The notes under the pieces were generated by a model. That model was given only the letters and a program-made list of their open reading frames with translations, made no database searches and had not been told where the DNA came from. A program made the translations under genes and the position numbers. 64,000 bases of DNA from assembly GCA_905182175.1 (NCBI GenBank), contig CAJJAT010000014.1, forward strand, positions 1-64,000, in the 5' to 3' direction. Of the stretch, positions 10,062 to 18,219 are shown piece by piece; position 1 is the first letter of the stretch; every line of letters begins with the position of its first letter. The DNA is from Flavobacteriales bacterium UBA1494. GTDB lineage: Bacteria > Bacteroidota > Bacteroidia > Flavobacteriales_E > Vicingaceae.

Positions 10062-11099
10062 TTATAAAGACTCGTATCGTCCTTTAAACGAAGTTACCAT
10101 TTCCTTCAAATCTCCATTGAACTCTTTTTGCAATTGTTTCCCCAATTTTGGCAAGTCGCTTGAATAGGTTGAAAAACCAGAAAAATAAGCGTTATTAAAT
10201 TCTAGTTTATCAAGCCATACTCGTCCTTTAAGCGAATCCGAAAAGAAGTTAATCTCAAATAACCCTTCTCTGATTTTTTCTATTTGCTGAAGCTTCATGG
10301 CTCTTCTTTTTTCAATGGTTTGAGTTGTATCTATCTTTCCATAAAACCCATTTAGCACGTTAATCTCTTTTCTCAAATAATCCTTATAGACATTCCTCCG
10401 AATCCGAGAATTCTTGTAATCCCTCAGCTCTTTACTTTCTTCTCCAAATTTGTACGCCAAGAATTTCTCGGCGCCTAACTTCCCAACAAAGCTTGCTAGG
10501 TTTTCGTTAAAAGCGGCGCTATCCTTCACATACAAAGTAGCGTGAGTAGACTCGTGAATTATTAATTCAGCCAAGGAACCTGAACCTCTCTGTAACATAG
10601 ATGAAAGTATTGGATCTTTAAACCAGCCCAATGTCGACCAAGCATTTACTTCATCTAACTCCGTGTCAAATCCCTTAAAATTCATCTCCGCCTGTATTTC
10701 TTTTGCAATTTCTAAATCGAATGATCCTTTGTAAGGGAAACTGCCCGCAATTGGAAATGACCATTCGTACGCCTTGATTTCAAATTCAGGACTAGCGGTC
10801 ACCACCCATAAAATTGGCTTTCCCTTTTGATCGTAAAAAGTAGAATAATTTTGAGTTTGATTCAATCCTAAAAACTGCTCAGAAAAGGCTTTGACCTCGG
10901 CAATGTATTTGAATTTATCTTTTGTAGAATCTGGGAAGGTTGAATCTGTCAATAACCCTTCAATTTTTTTAGCATTCCAAAGTACCTCAGCTTGGCCCGC
11001 ACCTTGCTGCAAACCGTAAATTATCGATTTCAGATTGATGAATCCAAACCCAACTATCACGATTGCAATTAATGTATATGCCTTTTTATGCTTGCGCAT
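10062..11099 (-). CDS. Predicted zinc aminopeptidase (COG4324, Aminopep/DUF2265 family)
   Basis: 345 residues. An N-terminal hydrophobic segment (8-25) anchors or exports the protein. The zinc-peptidase motif HESTH is at 182-186, followed by a downstream acidic ligand candidate in FNEN (about 197-200), and preceded by the family block STLGWFKDPILSSM (155-168). The family is described as predicted aminopeptidases, usually envelope-associated; substrate unknown. The start overlaps the end of the MarC gene by 14 bp, and the decayed hydrolase follows after 8 bp, so these form an operon. Confidence 0.88.
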   Translation of the reverse strand: MRKHKKAYTLIAIVIVGFGFINLKSIIYGLQQGAGQAEVLWNAKKIEGLLTDSTFPDSTKDKFKYIAEVKAFSEQFLGLNQTQNYSTFYDQKGKPILWVVTASPEFEIKAYEWSFPIAGSFPYKGSFDLEIAKEIQAEMNFKGFDTELDEVNAWSTLGWFKDPILSSMLQRGSGSLAELIIHESTHATLYVKDSAAFNENLASFVGKLGAEKFLAYKFGEESKELRDYKNSRIRRNVYKDYLRKEINVLNGFYGKIDTTQTIEKRRAMKLQQIEKIREGLFEINFFSDSLKGRVWLDKLEFNNAYFSGFSTYSSDLPKLGKQLQKEFNGDLKEMVTSFKGRYESL

Positions 11100-11730
11100 G
11101 AATAATTTCTTTTAAGATAGGTTGTAATCCGCTAAAAAAGAATTCAACAGCAATTACCATCATAATCAACCCCATTAACCGCATCATAATTTTATTGCCG
11201 GTTTTACCAATCAAAACAGTTATTTTTCCTGAGCTCCATAACACCAGAAAACTTAAAAAACAAACCAACAGAATTGACCCAATTACGATTCCTTTCATCT
11301 CAAAAGTTTTCGCGTCCTCCATCAATACAATTGCATTTGTGATGGCTCCCGGGCCGCAAATCATTGGAATTGCTAAAGGGGTTACCGAAATATCATCTTC
11401 ATATTCTCGGTTCACTGACTTCTTATTCATTTTAACCTTCACTAATTTAGCTTGTAGCATGTCCCAGCCCATCATAAAAAAAATAATTCCCCCAACCATT
11501 CGGAAACTATTGACTGAAATACCAAAGAACTTAAATAATAATTGGCCAGAAAATGCAAACAAAATAAGCGTTAGAGCTGCCACCATATTGGCTTTTCGCG
11601 CAATTACTTTTCGTTCTTGTTTATCCAAGGAATCGGTCATTGTCATAAATACCGGCATAATACCTAGGGGATTCATTAAAGTGACGAATGAGGTGAAGCA
11701 AAGAAGCGCAAACGATAGATAAGTGTCCAT
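11086..11730 (-). CDS. MarC/YchE-family inner-membrane protein
   Basis: 214 residues with six predicted membrane helices and the family blocks FVTLMNPLGIMPVF (15-28) and the central PLAIPMICGPGAITN. MarC proteins are multi-pass membrane proteins; the early link to multiple antibiotic resistance was not sustained, and the YhgN/SnatA branch was proposed to carry neutral amino acids, so the substrate here is open. The 3' end overlaps the aminopeptidase gene by 14 bp, implying translational coupling. A CACTTTTG element about 15 bp before the ATG resembles a -7 box with one mismatch. Confidence 0.9.
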   Translation of the reverse strand: MDTYLSFALLCFTSFVTLMNPLGIMPVFMTMTDSLDKQERKVIARKANMVAALTLILFAFSGQLLFKFFGISVNSFRMVGGIIFFMMGWDMLQAKLVKVKMNKKSVNREYEDDISVTPLAIPMICGPGAITNAIVLMEDAKTFEMKGIVIGSILLVCFLSFLVLWSSGKITVLIGKTGNKIMMRLMGLIMMVIAVEFFFSGLQPILKEIIHAQA

Positions 11731-11837
11731 TGAGTTGTTAATTTTTGCAAAAGTGCGATTTATTGCAGAATCTCAATGAAATAAACACAATAATTCTTCG
11801 TTAATTTCATGAGTTTTTAGTTTAGACTCTCGCCCTT

Positions 11838-11968
11838 TATAGTTTGGCGAAGTAATATTTACCTATGCATGATTTCTTAGGACTTTTTGTGTGGGTCTGC
11901 TAAATAAGATAAGCGGATTGTTTTGTTGGGAATGGCTTTGGAGTTTAAACTTCAAAGTCATTTTTTTT
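11838..11968 (+). promoter_or_regulatory. Structured leader or small-RNA candidate before the SDR gene
   Basis: The 260-bp gap holds several inverted repeats on the plus strand: CCTA..TAGG (11862-11880), an 8-bp hairpin with G-U pairs (GGTCTGCT/AGCGGATT, around 11893-11917), and a terminator-like palindrome at 11932-11961 followed by eight T. GACTTT at 11881-11886 is complementary to AAAGTC at 11954-11959 inside that terminator, so an alternative anti-terminator pairing is possible. A weak -7-like TATAGTTTG lies at 11838-11846. It matches no riboswitch class that I know. It could be an attenuator or a free small RNA. Confidence 0.35.
11932..11968 (+). terminator. Terminator-like palindrome 22 bp before an SDR start codon
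   Basis: A 30-bp near-perfect palindrome from ATGGCTTTGG to CTTCAAAGTCAT (11932-11961) with G-U-compatible mismatches, followed directly by TTTTTTT. In sequence it is a good intrinsic terminator on the plus strand, yet no protein gene lies upstream on that strand, and the SDR ATG is at 11991. Confidence 0.6.
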
Positions 11969-11990
11969 GTTACATTAAAAAGTAAAATAT

Positions 11991-12695
11991 ATGGATTTAA
12001 AAAATGCAAAAGTTATCATAACAGGAGGGAGCTCAGGACTAGGAAAAGCAATGGCTAAATTATTAATTGAGCTTGGAGCAAAGGTCCTAATCACAGGTAG
12101 GAATGTTGAAAAATTGAATGCTGTAGCGCAAGAAATTGGAGCAATTCCATTTCATGCAAATGTAGCTGAACAAAGAGATGTAATTGCAACTTTTGAAGCG
12201 GCAAAGAAAGAATTAGGCGGTTTAAACGTTTTAATAAACAATGCCGGAATTGCATCTAGTTGGTCTAAAATAAACCAATTAGACATAGATCAAATGAGGA
12301 AAGTCTATGATGTGAATGTTTTTGGTGCTGCAATGATGGGAAAAGAAGCCGCCAAAATTTTTATTGAGCAAAAGAGTGGAAATATTGTGAACATTGCTTC
12401 TACCGCTGCATTAAATGGTTTCCCCGGAGGAACGATTTACAGCTCTTCAAAATTTGCATTACGCGGAATGAGCCAGAATTGGCAACAAGAATTGAGAAAG
12501 TTCAACATTCGAGTTTTCAACATCAATCCGAGTGCTGTTCCAACCGCTTTTAATGTGGAAGATAGATCTGAAAGAAAAGAAGAAGCAAACAAGTTAACAT
12601 CAGCTGAAGTAGCTCATGCAATAATTGGAGTGCTGCAGATGGATGAAAGGGGTTACATTCCTGAATTGAGTGTTCATGCAACAAATCCTTTTTAG
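11991..12695 (+). CDS. Short-chain dehydrogenase/reductase (classical SDR)
   Basis: 234 residues. Cofactor motif TGGSSGLG (11-18), NNAG (84-87), and the full catalytic tetrad Asn110, Ser138, Tyr151 and Lys155 (YSSSK). The residue after strand 2 is TGRN, and the Arg suggests NADP(H). It is cytosolic and probably reduces a ketone or 3-oxoacyl group; DltE-like and FabG-like annotations are both possible, and the substrate cannot be told. Monocistronic: the upstream leader has terminator-like structure and a strong terminator follows at 12733. Confidence 0.88.
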   Translation: MDLKNAKVIITGGSSGLGKAMAKLLIELGAKVLITGRNVEKLNAVAQEIGAIPFHANVAEQRDVIATFEAAKKELGGLNVLINNAGIASSWSKINQLDIDQMRKVYDVNVFGAAMMGKEAAKIFIEQKSGNIVNIASTAALNGFPGGTIYSSSKFALRGMSQNWQQELRKFNIRVFNINPSAVPTAFNVEDRSERKEEANKLTSAEVAHAIIGVLQMDERGYIPELSVHATNPF

Positions 12696-12732
12696 TAAAA
12701 GATATATCAAAATTAACTTATCACAACAAAAT

Positions 12733-12762
12733 AAAAAAGGCTGCTACATGGCAGCCTTTTTT
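12733..12762. terminator. Strong intrinsic terminator after the SDR gene
   Basis: Perfect 12-bp stem AAAAAAGGCTGC, loop TACATG, GCAGCCTTTTTT. A and T runs on both sides make it usable from either strand; the gene on the plus strand ends 38 bp before it. The remaining gap to 12904 shows nothing else. Confidence 0.9.
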
Positions 12763-12904
12763 ATTCCCATACTTCTTTAACAAAAAAACACCTTTTTCTA
12801 TTTAAGCCTTTGATCATGCCTCACTTTTATGATCTATTAAACCCTATCGATTATATATTTACGATCATTTTTCCAGAATCAATATCCCAACAAAACATCT
12901 GGCT

Positions 12905-13807
12905 TTACTCCCACAATTCCTTTGCTACCCTGTAGGTGTTAGCATGTGCCTCTACAATGTATTTTATTTCTTTCGAATAACCTCCGCCCATGCTCGCCAT
13001 GACCGGTATGTCCGCATTATATGCAAATTGAAGTACTCGCTCATCTCTGCGTTTGCAATCTTCAATACTAACTCCTAAGCGCCCTAATTTATCCGTCTCT
13101 AAAATATCTACTCCACACTGGTAAAAGATGAAATCAGGTTTCACTTCTTTCATTAATTTGGGTAAATATTGGTCTAGTAAAGCCAGGTAATCCGCTCCAA
13201 TAATACCATCTGGCAAACCAACATCTAGATCAGATTTTTCTTTTCGTAACGGATAATTATGTTCCCCATGCATGCTAAAGGTAAATACTCGAGGTTCATT
13301 CTCAAAAATCTTAGCCGTTCCATTTCCTTGGTGAACATCTAAATCAATTATTACTATTTTCGAAGCTAACTTATTTCGCAACAAGTAAGACGACGCTATA
13401 GCTTGGTCATTCAACAAGCAAAAACCCTCTGCTCTATCTGCATAAGAATGATGTGTTCCTCCTGCAATGTTAAATGCAACCCCGTGCTCTAATGCATATT
13501 TGGCTGCTTGCAAACTACCTCCAGTAATGTATAGCTCTCGTTCTATTAATTCATTAGAGTGAGGAAAACCCGACCTCAACTGCTCTTGCCGAGTTAACTG
13601 TAAACCGGAAAGCTTCTCCCAATACGCTTTATCGTGAATAGCGAGCACATCTTCCAAATCAATCTTATTTGGTCGAAAGAAGTTTTCTTTTGTAAGTATG
13701 CCTTCGTGCAACAATTGCTTGGGCAACAGGTCATATTTATCCATCGGAAAACGATGGTTATCCGGAAGAGGGTGAATATAAATGGGAGACCAGGCGACTT
13801 TGATCAT
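12905..13807 (-). CDS. Histone-deacetylase-family protein (acetoin utilization/AcuC-like)
   Basis: 300 residues from the ATG at 13807. A longer frame opens at 13834 but begins inside the upstream terminator, so I reject it. The class I/II deacetylase fold is visible: GGTHHSYADRAEGFC (about 117-131, with the His-His pair), the zinc ligands in IIDLDVHQGNGT, the H-G-E-H-N segment, YQCGVDILETDKLGRL, and the active-site SMGGGYS. It should hydrolyse an amide-linked acyl group (an acetyl-lysine or acetylpolyamine) in the cytosol. It is probably part of a minus-strand group with the SDR at 13892, although a terminator intervenes. Confidence 0.92.
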   Translation of the reverse strand: MIKVAWSPIYIHPLPDNHRFPMDKYDLLPKQLLHEGILTKENFFRPNKIDLEDVLAIHDKAYWEKLSGLQLTRQEQLRSGFPHSNELIERELYITGGSLQAAKYALEHGVAFNIAGGTHHSYADRAEGFCLLNDQAIASSYLLRNKLASKIVIIDLDVHQGNGTAKIFENEPRVFTFSMHGEHNYPLRKEKSDLDVGLPDGIIGADYLALLDQYLPKLMKEVKPDFIFYQCGVDILETDKLGRLGVSIEDCKRRDERVLQFAYNADIPVMASMGGGYSKEIKYIVEAHANTYRVAKELWE

Positions 13808-13831
13808 GATGGTATTTAAACTTTTCTTTAA

Positions 13832-13873
13832 CAAAAAAAAAGACCTCCAAAGATTCTAACTATTGGAGGTCTT
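13832..13873 (-). terminator. Terminator after the 13.9-kb SDR gene
   Basis: Perfect 11-bp stem AAGACCTCCAA / TTGGAGGTCTT (13840-13850 with 13863-13873) and 12-nt loop, followed on the minus strand by eight or more T. It ends the transcript of the gene at 13892-14770. Confidence 0.88.
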
Positions 13874-13891
13874 CTATGAATTTTAAATAAT

Positions 13892-14770
13892 CTACTTCTT
13901 ATTTTTCCCTCTAACTTCCTTCTCTATGTGATCCCACATTTCTGCAGGAACAGCATCTAGTCCTGTAAATTCTCCTGCTCCGTAAAGCCATTCGCCACCG
14001 TCAATAGTAACTACTTCGCCGTTTACGTATGCAGAAAACTCCGACATTAAATAACCTGCTAAGTTGGATAACTCTTGGTGCTCTCCATATCTCTTTAATG
14101 GAATTCTTTTAAGTGGATCAATTTTCTCCTTTAATCCTTCTGGAAATAATCTACTAAACGCACCCGTTGTTGGAAATGGTCCCGGAGCAATTGCGTTTGT
14201 TCTAATGCCATATTTCGCCCATTCTGCGGCTAACGAACGAGTCATTGTTAATACTCCTGCTTTCGATACTGCCGATGGAACAACATAGCCTGAGCCTGTC
14301 CAAGAATAGGTAGTTACGATATTTAAAACAGTTCCTGCAATTTTATTCTTAATCCAATACTGTCCCATTAATAAAGAGCAGTTGTAAGAACCTTTTAATA
14401 CGATATCTACAATCACATCAAATGCCTTTGGAGACAAACGTTCCGTAGGACTAATGAAATTACCTGCAGCATTGTTCACTAAACCGTTGATTTCTCCAAA
14501 AGTCTCAATTCCTTTCGCAATTAACTTCTCCACCTCCAAAGGCTTTCTAACGTCACAAGGAACAGCTAAAATTTTACCACCCGTTTCTTCAATCAACTCT
14601 TTCGCAGTTGCATCTAACACTTCCTGTTTTCTACTTGCAATAATCACATTCGCTCCTAATTGCATGAAGTACTTGGTCATGGATTTTCCTAAACCAGTTC
14701 CACCACCGGTTACTAATATAGTTTTTCCCTGCAGCTCTTCAGCCTTGAACATTGGTTCTGTATATTTCAT
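13892..14770 (-). CDS. SDR oxidoreductase, 2,4-dienoyl-CoA reductase-like
   Basis: 292 residues from the ATG at 14770, which follows the upstream gene's stop by one base; a longer frame from 14803 would run into that gene. Cofactor motif TGGGTGLG, then NNAAGNF. The usual catalytic Tyr is absent: the site reads SAVSK instead of YxxxK, as in the 2,4-dienoyl-CoA reductase branch (DECR), which also keeps the Lys but not the Tyr. The C-terminus (NGEVVTIDGGEWL) fits this branch. Likely role: NADPH-dependent reduction of 2,4-dienoyl-CoA in beta-oxidation of unsaturated fatty acids. The substrate is inferred from family only. Confidence 0.88.
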   Translation of the reverse strand: MKYTEPMFKAEELQGKTILVTGGGTGLGKSMTKYFMQLGANVIIASRKQEVLDATAKELIEETGGKILAVPCDVRKPLEVEKLIAKGIETFGEINGLVNNAAGNFISPTERLSPKAFDVIVDIVLKGSYNCSLLMGQYWIKNKIAGTVLNIVTTYSWTGSGYVVPSAVSKAGVLTMTRSLAAEWAKYGIRTNAIAPGPFPTTGAFSRLFPEGLKEKIDPLKRIPLKRYGEHQELSNLAGYLMSEFSAYVNGEVVTIDGGEWLYGAGEFTGLDAVPAEMWDHIEKEVRGKNKK

Positions 14771-14771
14771 A

Positions 14772-15128
14772 TTATTTCTTTTTAAATTGATTTGATTTAC
14801 CATTTAGTCCAAAAATGGAATTTAAAATTGACATAACTAAACTCAATAACAATGCCCATAATAATCCATTAACACCGAAGCCATCTACAAGTTTATCAGC
14901 TATCAATATTATAATTGCATTGATGCAGAAAAGAAACAAGCCTAATGTTAAAATGGTAATCGGGATGGTTACAATAATTAATAATGGTTTTACGAAAGCA
15001 TTTAATATTGCTAATACAATAGCGACAATAACAGCAGCATAAAACCCATCTACCTCCACACCTGGGAGCAAATAAGATGCGATGATTAATGCTGCTGCGT
15101 TCAATAAAAGTTTAGGAATCCAAGTCAT
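14772..15128 (-). CDS. YvlD/phage-holin IV family small membrane protein
   Basis: 118 residues with four hydrophobic helices and the family sequence YLLPGVEVDGFYAAVIVAIVL with NAFVKPLL (PF04020). These are chromosomal inner-membrane proteins of unknown function; despite the family name there is no phage context here. The stop is followed after one base by the DECR-like gene, so the two are cotranscribed. A consensus -7 box lies 67 bp upstream. Confidence 0.85.
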   Translation of the reverse strand: MTWIPKLLLNAAALIIASYLLPGVEVDGFYAAVIVAIVLAILNAFVKPLLIIVTIPITILTLGLFLFCINAIIILIADKLVDGFGVNGLLWALLLSLVMSILNSIFGLNGKSNQFKKK

Positions 15129-15194
15129 GGTTTTATTTGTAGTTCAGTTTGGTCAACAGCAAGCCTATTTCAGTTTTCACTTTCATGCTTCCTT

Positions 15195-15202
15195 CAAAGG
15201 TA
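15195..15202 (-). promoter_or_regulatory. -7 promoter box (TACCTTTG) upstream of the YvlD gene
   Basis: Exact TAnnTTTG match on the minus strand in an otherwise noncoding gap. The leader of about 60 nt contains a 17-codon open frame (ATG at 15186, stop at 15133) immediately before the YvlD start; whether it is translated is unknown. Confidence 0.5.
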
Positions 15203-15236
15203 AATGATTTTCCAAATCTAAAACGATACATTCGAT

Positions 15237-15695
15237 TTAAAAAAATGAAAACTCCTTCTCTTTTAAATTTCCAGTTTCCCAAGCATTTAAAAGAAAGAAC
15301 ATATTTTTAAAACGATAACCTCTATCATGCCCAGGAAGCGCGTGACGCATTTCCACACAAAGCGTTGTATTTGAACCTCTTTCATGACACTCTTCTGAAG
15401 GATAATCGAAGGTTTTTAAATACTCATGAATTACTTCTAAATTTGAAAAGTCAACATCATTGCACCTCTCTCCCGCAAGAGTATGCATTTTCGACTCATT
15501 TCCAAATTGCTGTTGTGCTAACATTATGTCATTTCTCACTTTTTGATCTATTGCTAGAATACTATCTAAAAAGATTCTTCTCTTCTCGATTTTATCGAGG
15601 TCTTTTACGGTGAACTCCTTTGGCTCTTTTGAGCTACAAGATGAAATAATAAGGCTCAAAAGGATTATTATTATTATTATGTTATTGTTTTTCAC
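15237..15695 (-). CDS. Putative lipoprotein, unknown function
   Basis: 152 residues. N-terminus MKNNN followed by a run of six Ile encoded by an ATT/ATA microsatellite (about 15,660-15,680), then a lipobox-like LIISSC with Cys20. The mature part has three further cysteines and a HALPGHDRGYRFKNMFFL block. I do not recognise the family. Likely tethered in the periplasm or outer membrane. It stands alone, with a 270-bp gap upstream. Confidence 0.65.
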   Translation of the reverse strand: MKNNNIIIIIILLSLIISSCSSKEPKEFTVKDLDKIEKRRIFLDSILAIDQKVRNDIMLAQQQFGNESKMHTLAGERCNDVDFSNLEVIHEYLKTFDYPSEECHERGSNTTLCVEMRHALPGHDRGYRFKNMFFLLNAWETGNLKEKEFSFF

Positions 15696-15967
15696 TTTAC
15701 TTAATTATTAGGTTCATAAAACGAACCACTAAGGACACTAAGTTCCCAAAGGCTGTTATCACATTTGAGATGATTACTTATTCCACGGCTTAAATCATTC
15801 ATCTTATAAAACCTACCACTAAATATCCTATATTTAAATATAGAATGCACCCATTATAATTTCACTTTCAGTTTTTATCAGAAAAGTCATTGGAGTTCAG
15901 AAAACCTCTATTATTTCTTTCAACTCCACTCCGACTTCGCTTAGTGCACGACATCCGGAACTCTCTT
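15696..15967. other. Noncoding gap with a 16-bp palindrome and a dispersed-repeat-like string
   Basis: No gene seen. It holds the perfect palindrome CTATATTTAAATATAG (15828-15843) and the string ACCACTAAGGACACTAAG (about 15,725-15,742), a phrase I associate with scattered intergenic repeats in Bacteroidota. Confidence 0.4.
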
Positions 15968-17236
15968 CTATTGCGAAACCAGTTGCATCAGCTGTGCACA
16001 GAAAATTGCCCCAAACGTTCCAACGGCATAACCAAAAACAGCTAACAAAACGCCTACCGGAGCTAAAACTGGACTAAATGCCGAAGCCACAATTGGTGCA
16101 GAGGCTGCTCCGCCAACATTGGCTTGACTGCCTACCGCAACAAAAAAGAACGGTGCTTTTATAATCTTTGCTACAACGAGCAGGATAATGACATGCACAC
16201 ACATCCATATAATTCCGATTAAGAACAATTCAAGATTATCGAAAATAGCTAAAATGTCCATTTTCATTCCAATTGTTGCGACCAATACATATAGAAAAGC
16301 ACTTCCGAATTTAGATGCTCCTGCTCCTTCGTAAGACTTCAACTTTGTGAATGAAAAAATTAACCCCATGATGGTAGCAATTACTACCAACCAAAAGAAA
16401 TGACTAGACATAGATGTTAAACGATACGCCTCTAAGAACTCTTTCTTCGTTTGCATGATTGGCGTAATCAAATCTGCCCCAAAATGAGCAATGGCTGTTC
16501 CGCCAAAACCAATAGCGCAAATGGTAATAATATCGGACAAATTTGGAACTTTGGTAATGCTTGCAGCGTAATCTTCTATCCCTTTTTTAACTTCTTCAAT
16601 TGCCGAAGAGTCAGCTTTTAACTTCTTATCTAATTTCTCGGTCATTCCAGCACCAATTAATAAAAAGGCCATCCAAATGTTAGCAACAATTACGTCAACT
16701 GTTATCATGGCAGAGAACAATTGATCACTTGCTCCATAAATTTCTTTCATTGCAGTTTGGTTGGCTCCTCCGCCAATCCAACTTCCTGCAACAGTGGCCA
16801 AACCTCTCCACACTTCATCAGGTCCAGAGCCTCCAATCAAATCTGGGGCAAAAGCTGACACTGCTAATATTGCAATCGGACCGCCTAAAATAATTCCGAG
16901 CGTACCTGCAAAAAACATAATAATTGCCTTTGGACCAAGCTTAGTTATTGCTTTTAAATCTATCCCTAAACACAGCAAAACTAAGGATGCAGGCAATAGA
17001 TATCGAGATGCAACGAAATACAAACTAGAAGTTTCACCAGAAATAACCCCTAAAGAATTCAAAACAGAGGGAACAAAATAACAGAGCAATAAAGCGGGTA
17101 TGACTTTGTAAAATTTTGCCCAAGTTGGATTTTTACTGCCTGAGGTTTTAAAAATAACCGCTAAAATAGTTAGCAGTATGCCTAAAACAACTGCATCGTT
17201 GGTGATAAAAGCGGCAGCTTCTGATGTTCCTTCCAT
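15968..17236 (-). CDS. DUF819-family multi-pass membrane protein
   Basis: 422 residues from the ATG at 17236; the frame can extend to a TTG at 17260, but this falls in a promoter-like TATCTTGG. About ten or eleven hydrophobic helices, with conserved loops GSWIGGGANQTAM and the C-terminal VGGAASAPIVASAF typical of DUF819 (YjcL-like). Members are inner-membrane proteins suspected to be transporters; no substrate is established. No operon partner: SirB1-like gene lies 57 bp upstream on the same strand. Confidence 0.88.
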   Translation of the reverse strand: MEGTSEAAAFITNDAVVLGILLTILAVIFKTSGSKNPTWAKFYKVIPALLLCYFVPSVLNSLGVISGETSSLYFVASRYLLPASLVLLCLGIDLKAITKLGPKAIIMFFAGTLGIILGGPIAILAVSAFAPDLIGGSGPDEVWRGLATVAGSWIGGGANQTAMKEIYGASDQLFSAMITVDVIVANIWMAFLLIGAGMTEKLDKKLKADSSAIEEVKKGIEDYAASITKVPNLSDIITICAIGFGGTAIAHFGADLITPIMQTKKEFLEAYRLTSMSSHFFWLVVIATIMGLIFSFTKLKSYEGAGASKFGSAFLYVLVATIGMKMDILAIFDNLELFLIGIIWMCVHVIILLVVAKIIKAPFFFVAVGSQANVGGAASAPIVASAFSPVLAPVGVLLAVFGYAVGTFGAIFCAQLMQLVSQ

Positions 17237-17292
17237 AGTTTTTAAAAAATAAAAAACCAAGATAGGGATTTTGATTGAAAGCTAAGGAATAT

Positions 17293-18159
17293 TTACTTCA
17301 AGCAGTTTTTTAGAATTTTTAGCTCCTCTACTTTGTCATTTTTACCATTGTTGTGGTAACCGTAGATTAAATTATTAATCATTCGATTCACTACCGTCAT
17401 TTTTTCGCAAGGCATGAAGAATTTTTCTTGCTTTTCAATTTTCAACTTTGTTAAATATTTTTCAATGTCATTTCGCTGAAAAAGTGCCCCTTTATTAAAA
17501 GGGTCAACATAAAAAAGGATACATTCTTCATCTACGGTATCTAAATATTTTAGCGGAAGCACCAAATAAGCCACCACAAAATGTTCCGGTAAATTCACTC
17601 CGTAAATTGGTAATTTTAGCCGTTCTGCCAATTCTAGGTAAAGCATTGAAATACTAATCGGATTGCCCTTCTTGGACTGTAATAAGTTGTTTATGTAAGA
17701 CTTTCTAGGAGCATTGTAGTCCTTTCTGTTGCCATCGAAACCATTAATTTCGAAAAACACTTTATTCAAAACACCTGCTTTTTCTAATGCCGTGTAGTCA
17801 GAGTTCATCTCCAACCAACACTGCTGATACAAGTTTTCCACCGTGCGGTGAATTTCTTTCTCGTCTAATTCAGAATATTGATATTGCGTTAAAATAATAG
17901 CGGCTTCTAACAAAGAATGGGTGTCTCCATTTTTCCACTCAGTTAGACGCTTTTTTACCTGTTGGAATTGAATCTGATGAATAATTTGTTCAATTCGAAG
18001 CTGTAAAATTTCATCAAAGCTGTTCTCCCAAGCAAATTCTAAGTCTTTTACCACATGTTCGCCAAAACTCAGTAACTCCTGACTTACCTGCGTAAAAATT
18101 AATTCATCAGGATCGTCTAATAAGTTGATTAAAGCGGAAATTCTAGAAGTGTCTTTCAT
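17293..18159 (-). CDS. Transglutaminase-like SirB1-family protein
   Basis: 288 residues from the ATG at 18159; the three-codon longer frame starts inside the -7 box. Helical N-terminal half (1-150), then the SirB1/Transglut_core2 block KKGNPISISMLYLELAERL (about 164-182) and LPEHFVVAY (near 193-201) with the His that in active transglutaminase folds belongs to the triad; the position of the usual Cys is Ser here (PISIS), so enzymatic activity is doubtful. C-terminal helices end in a TPR-like tail. Function unknown; cytosolic. Confidence 0.85.
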   Translation of the reverse strand: MKDTSRISALINLLDDPDELIFTQVSQELLSFGEHVVKDLEFAWENSFDEILQLRIEQIIHQIQFQQVKKRLTEWKNGDTHSLLEAAIILTQYQYSELDEKEIHRTVENLYQQCWLEMNSDYTALEKAGVLNKVFFEINGFDGNRKDYNAPRKSYINNLLQSKKGNPISISMLYLELAERLKLPIYGVNLPEHFVVAYLVLPLKYLDTVDEECILFYVDPFNKGALFQRNDIEKYLTKLKIEKQEKFFMPCEKMTVVNRMINNLIYGYHNNGKNDKVEELKILKNCLK

Positions 18160-18165
18160 GTCTAC

Positions 18166-18173
18166 CAAAGATA
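18166..18173 (-). promoter_or_regulatory. -7 box (TATCTTTG) of the SirB1-like gene
   Basis: Exact TAnnTTTG on the minus strand, only 6 bp before the ATG at 18159. A TTG lies 16 bp upstream as a possible -33. The predicted transcript would be nearly leaderless. Confidence 0.5.
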
Positions 18174-18219
18174 GACAAAGGTGAAACTACAAATTTTAAA
18201 TAAAATGAAGTTTTAAACT

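Noticed and set aside
11195-11722. 175-aa open frame antisense to marC
   Set aside because: A shadow of the membrane-protein gene; no independent coding signal.
14772-15128. Prophage remnant because of the holin-family name
   Set aside because: YvlD-type proteins are chromosomal membrane proteins and no other phage gene is present.
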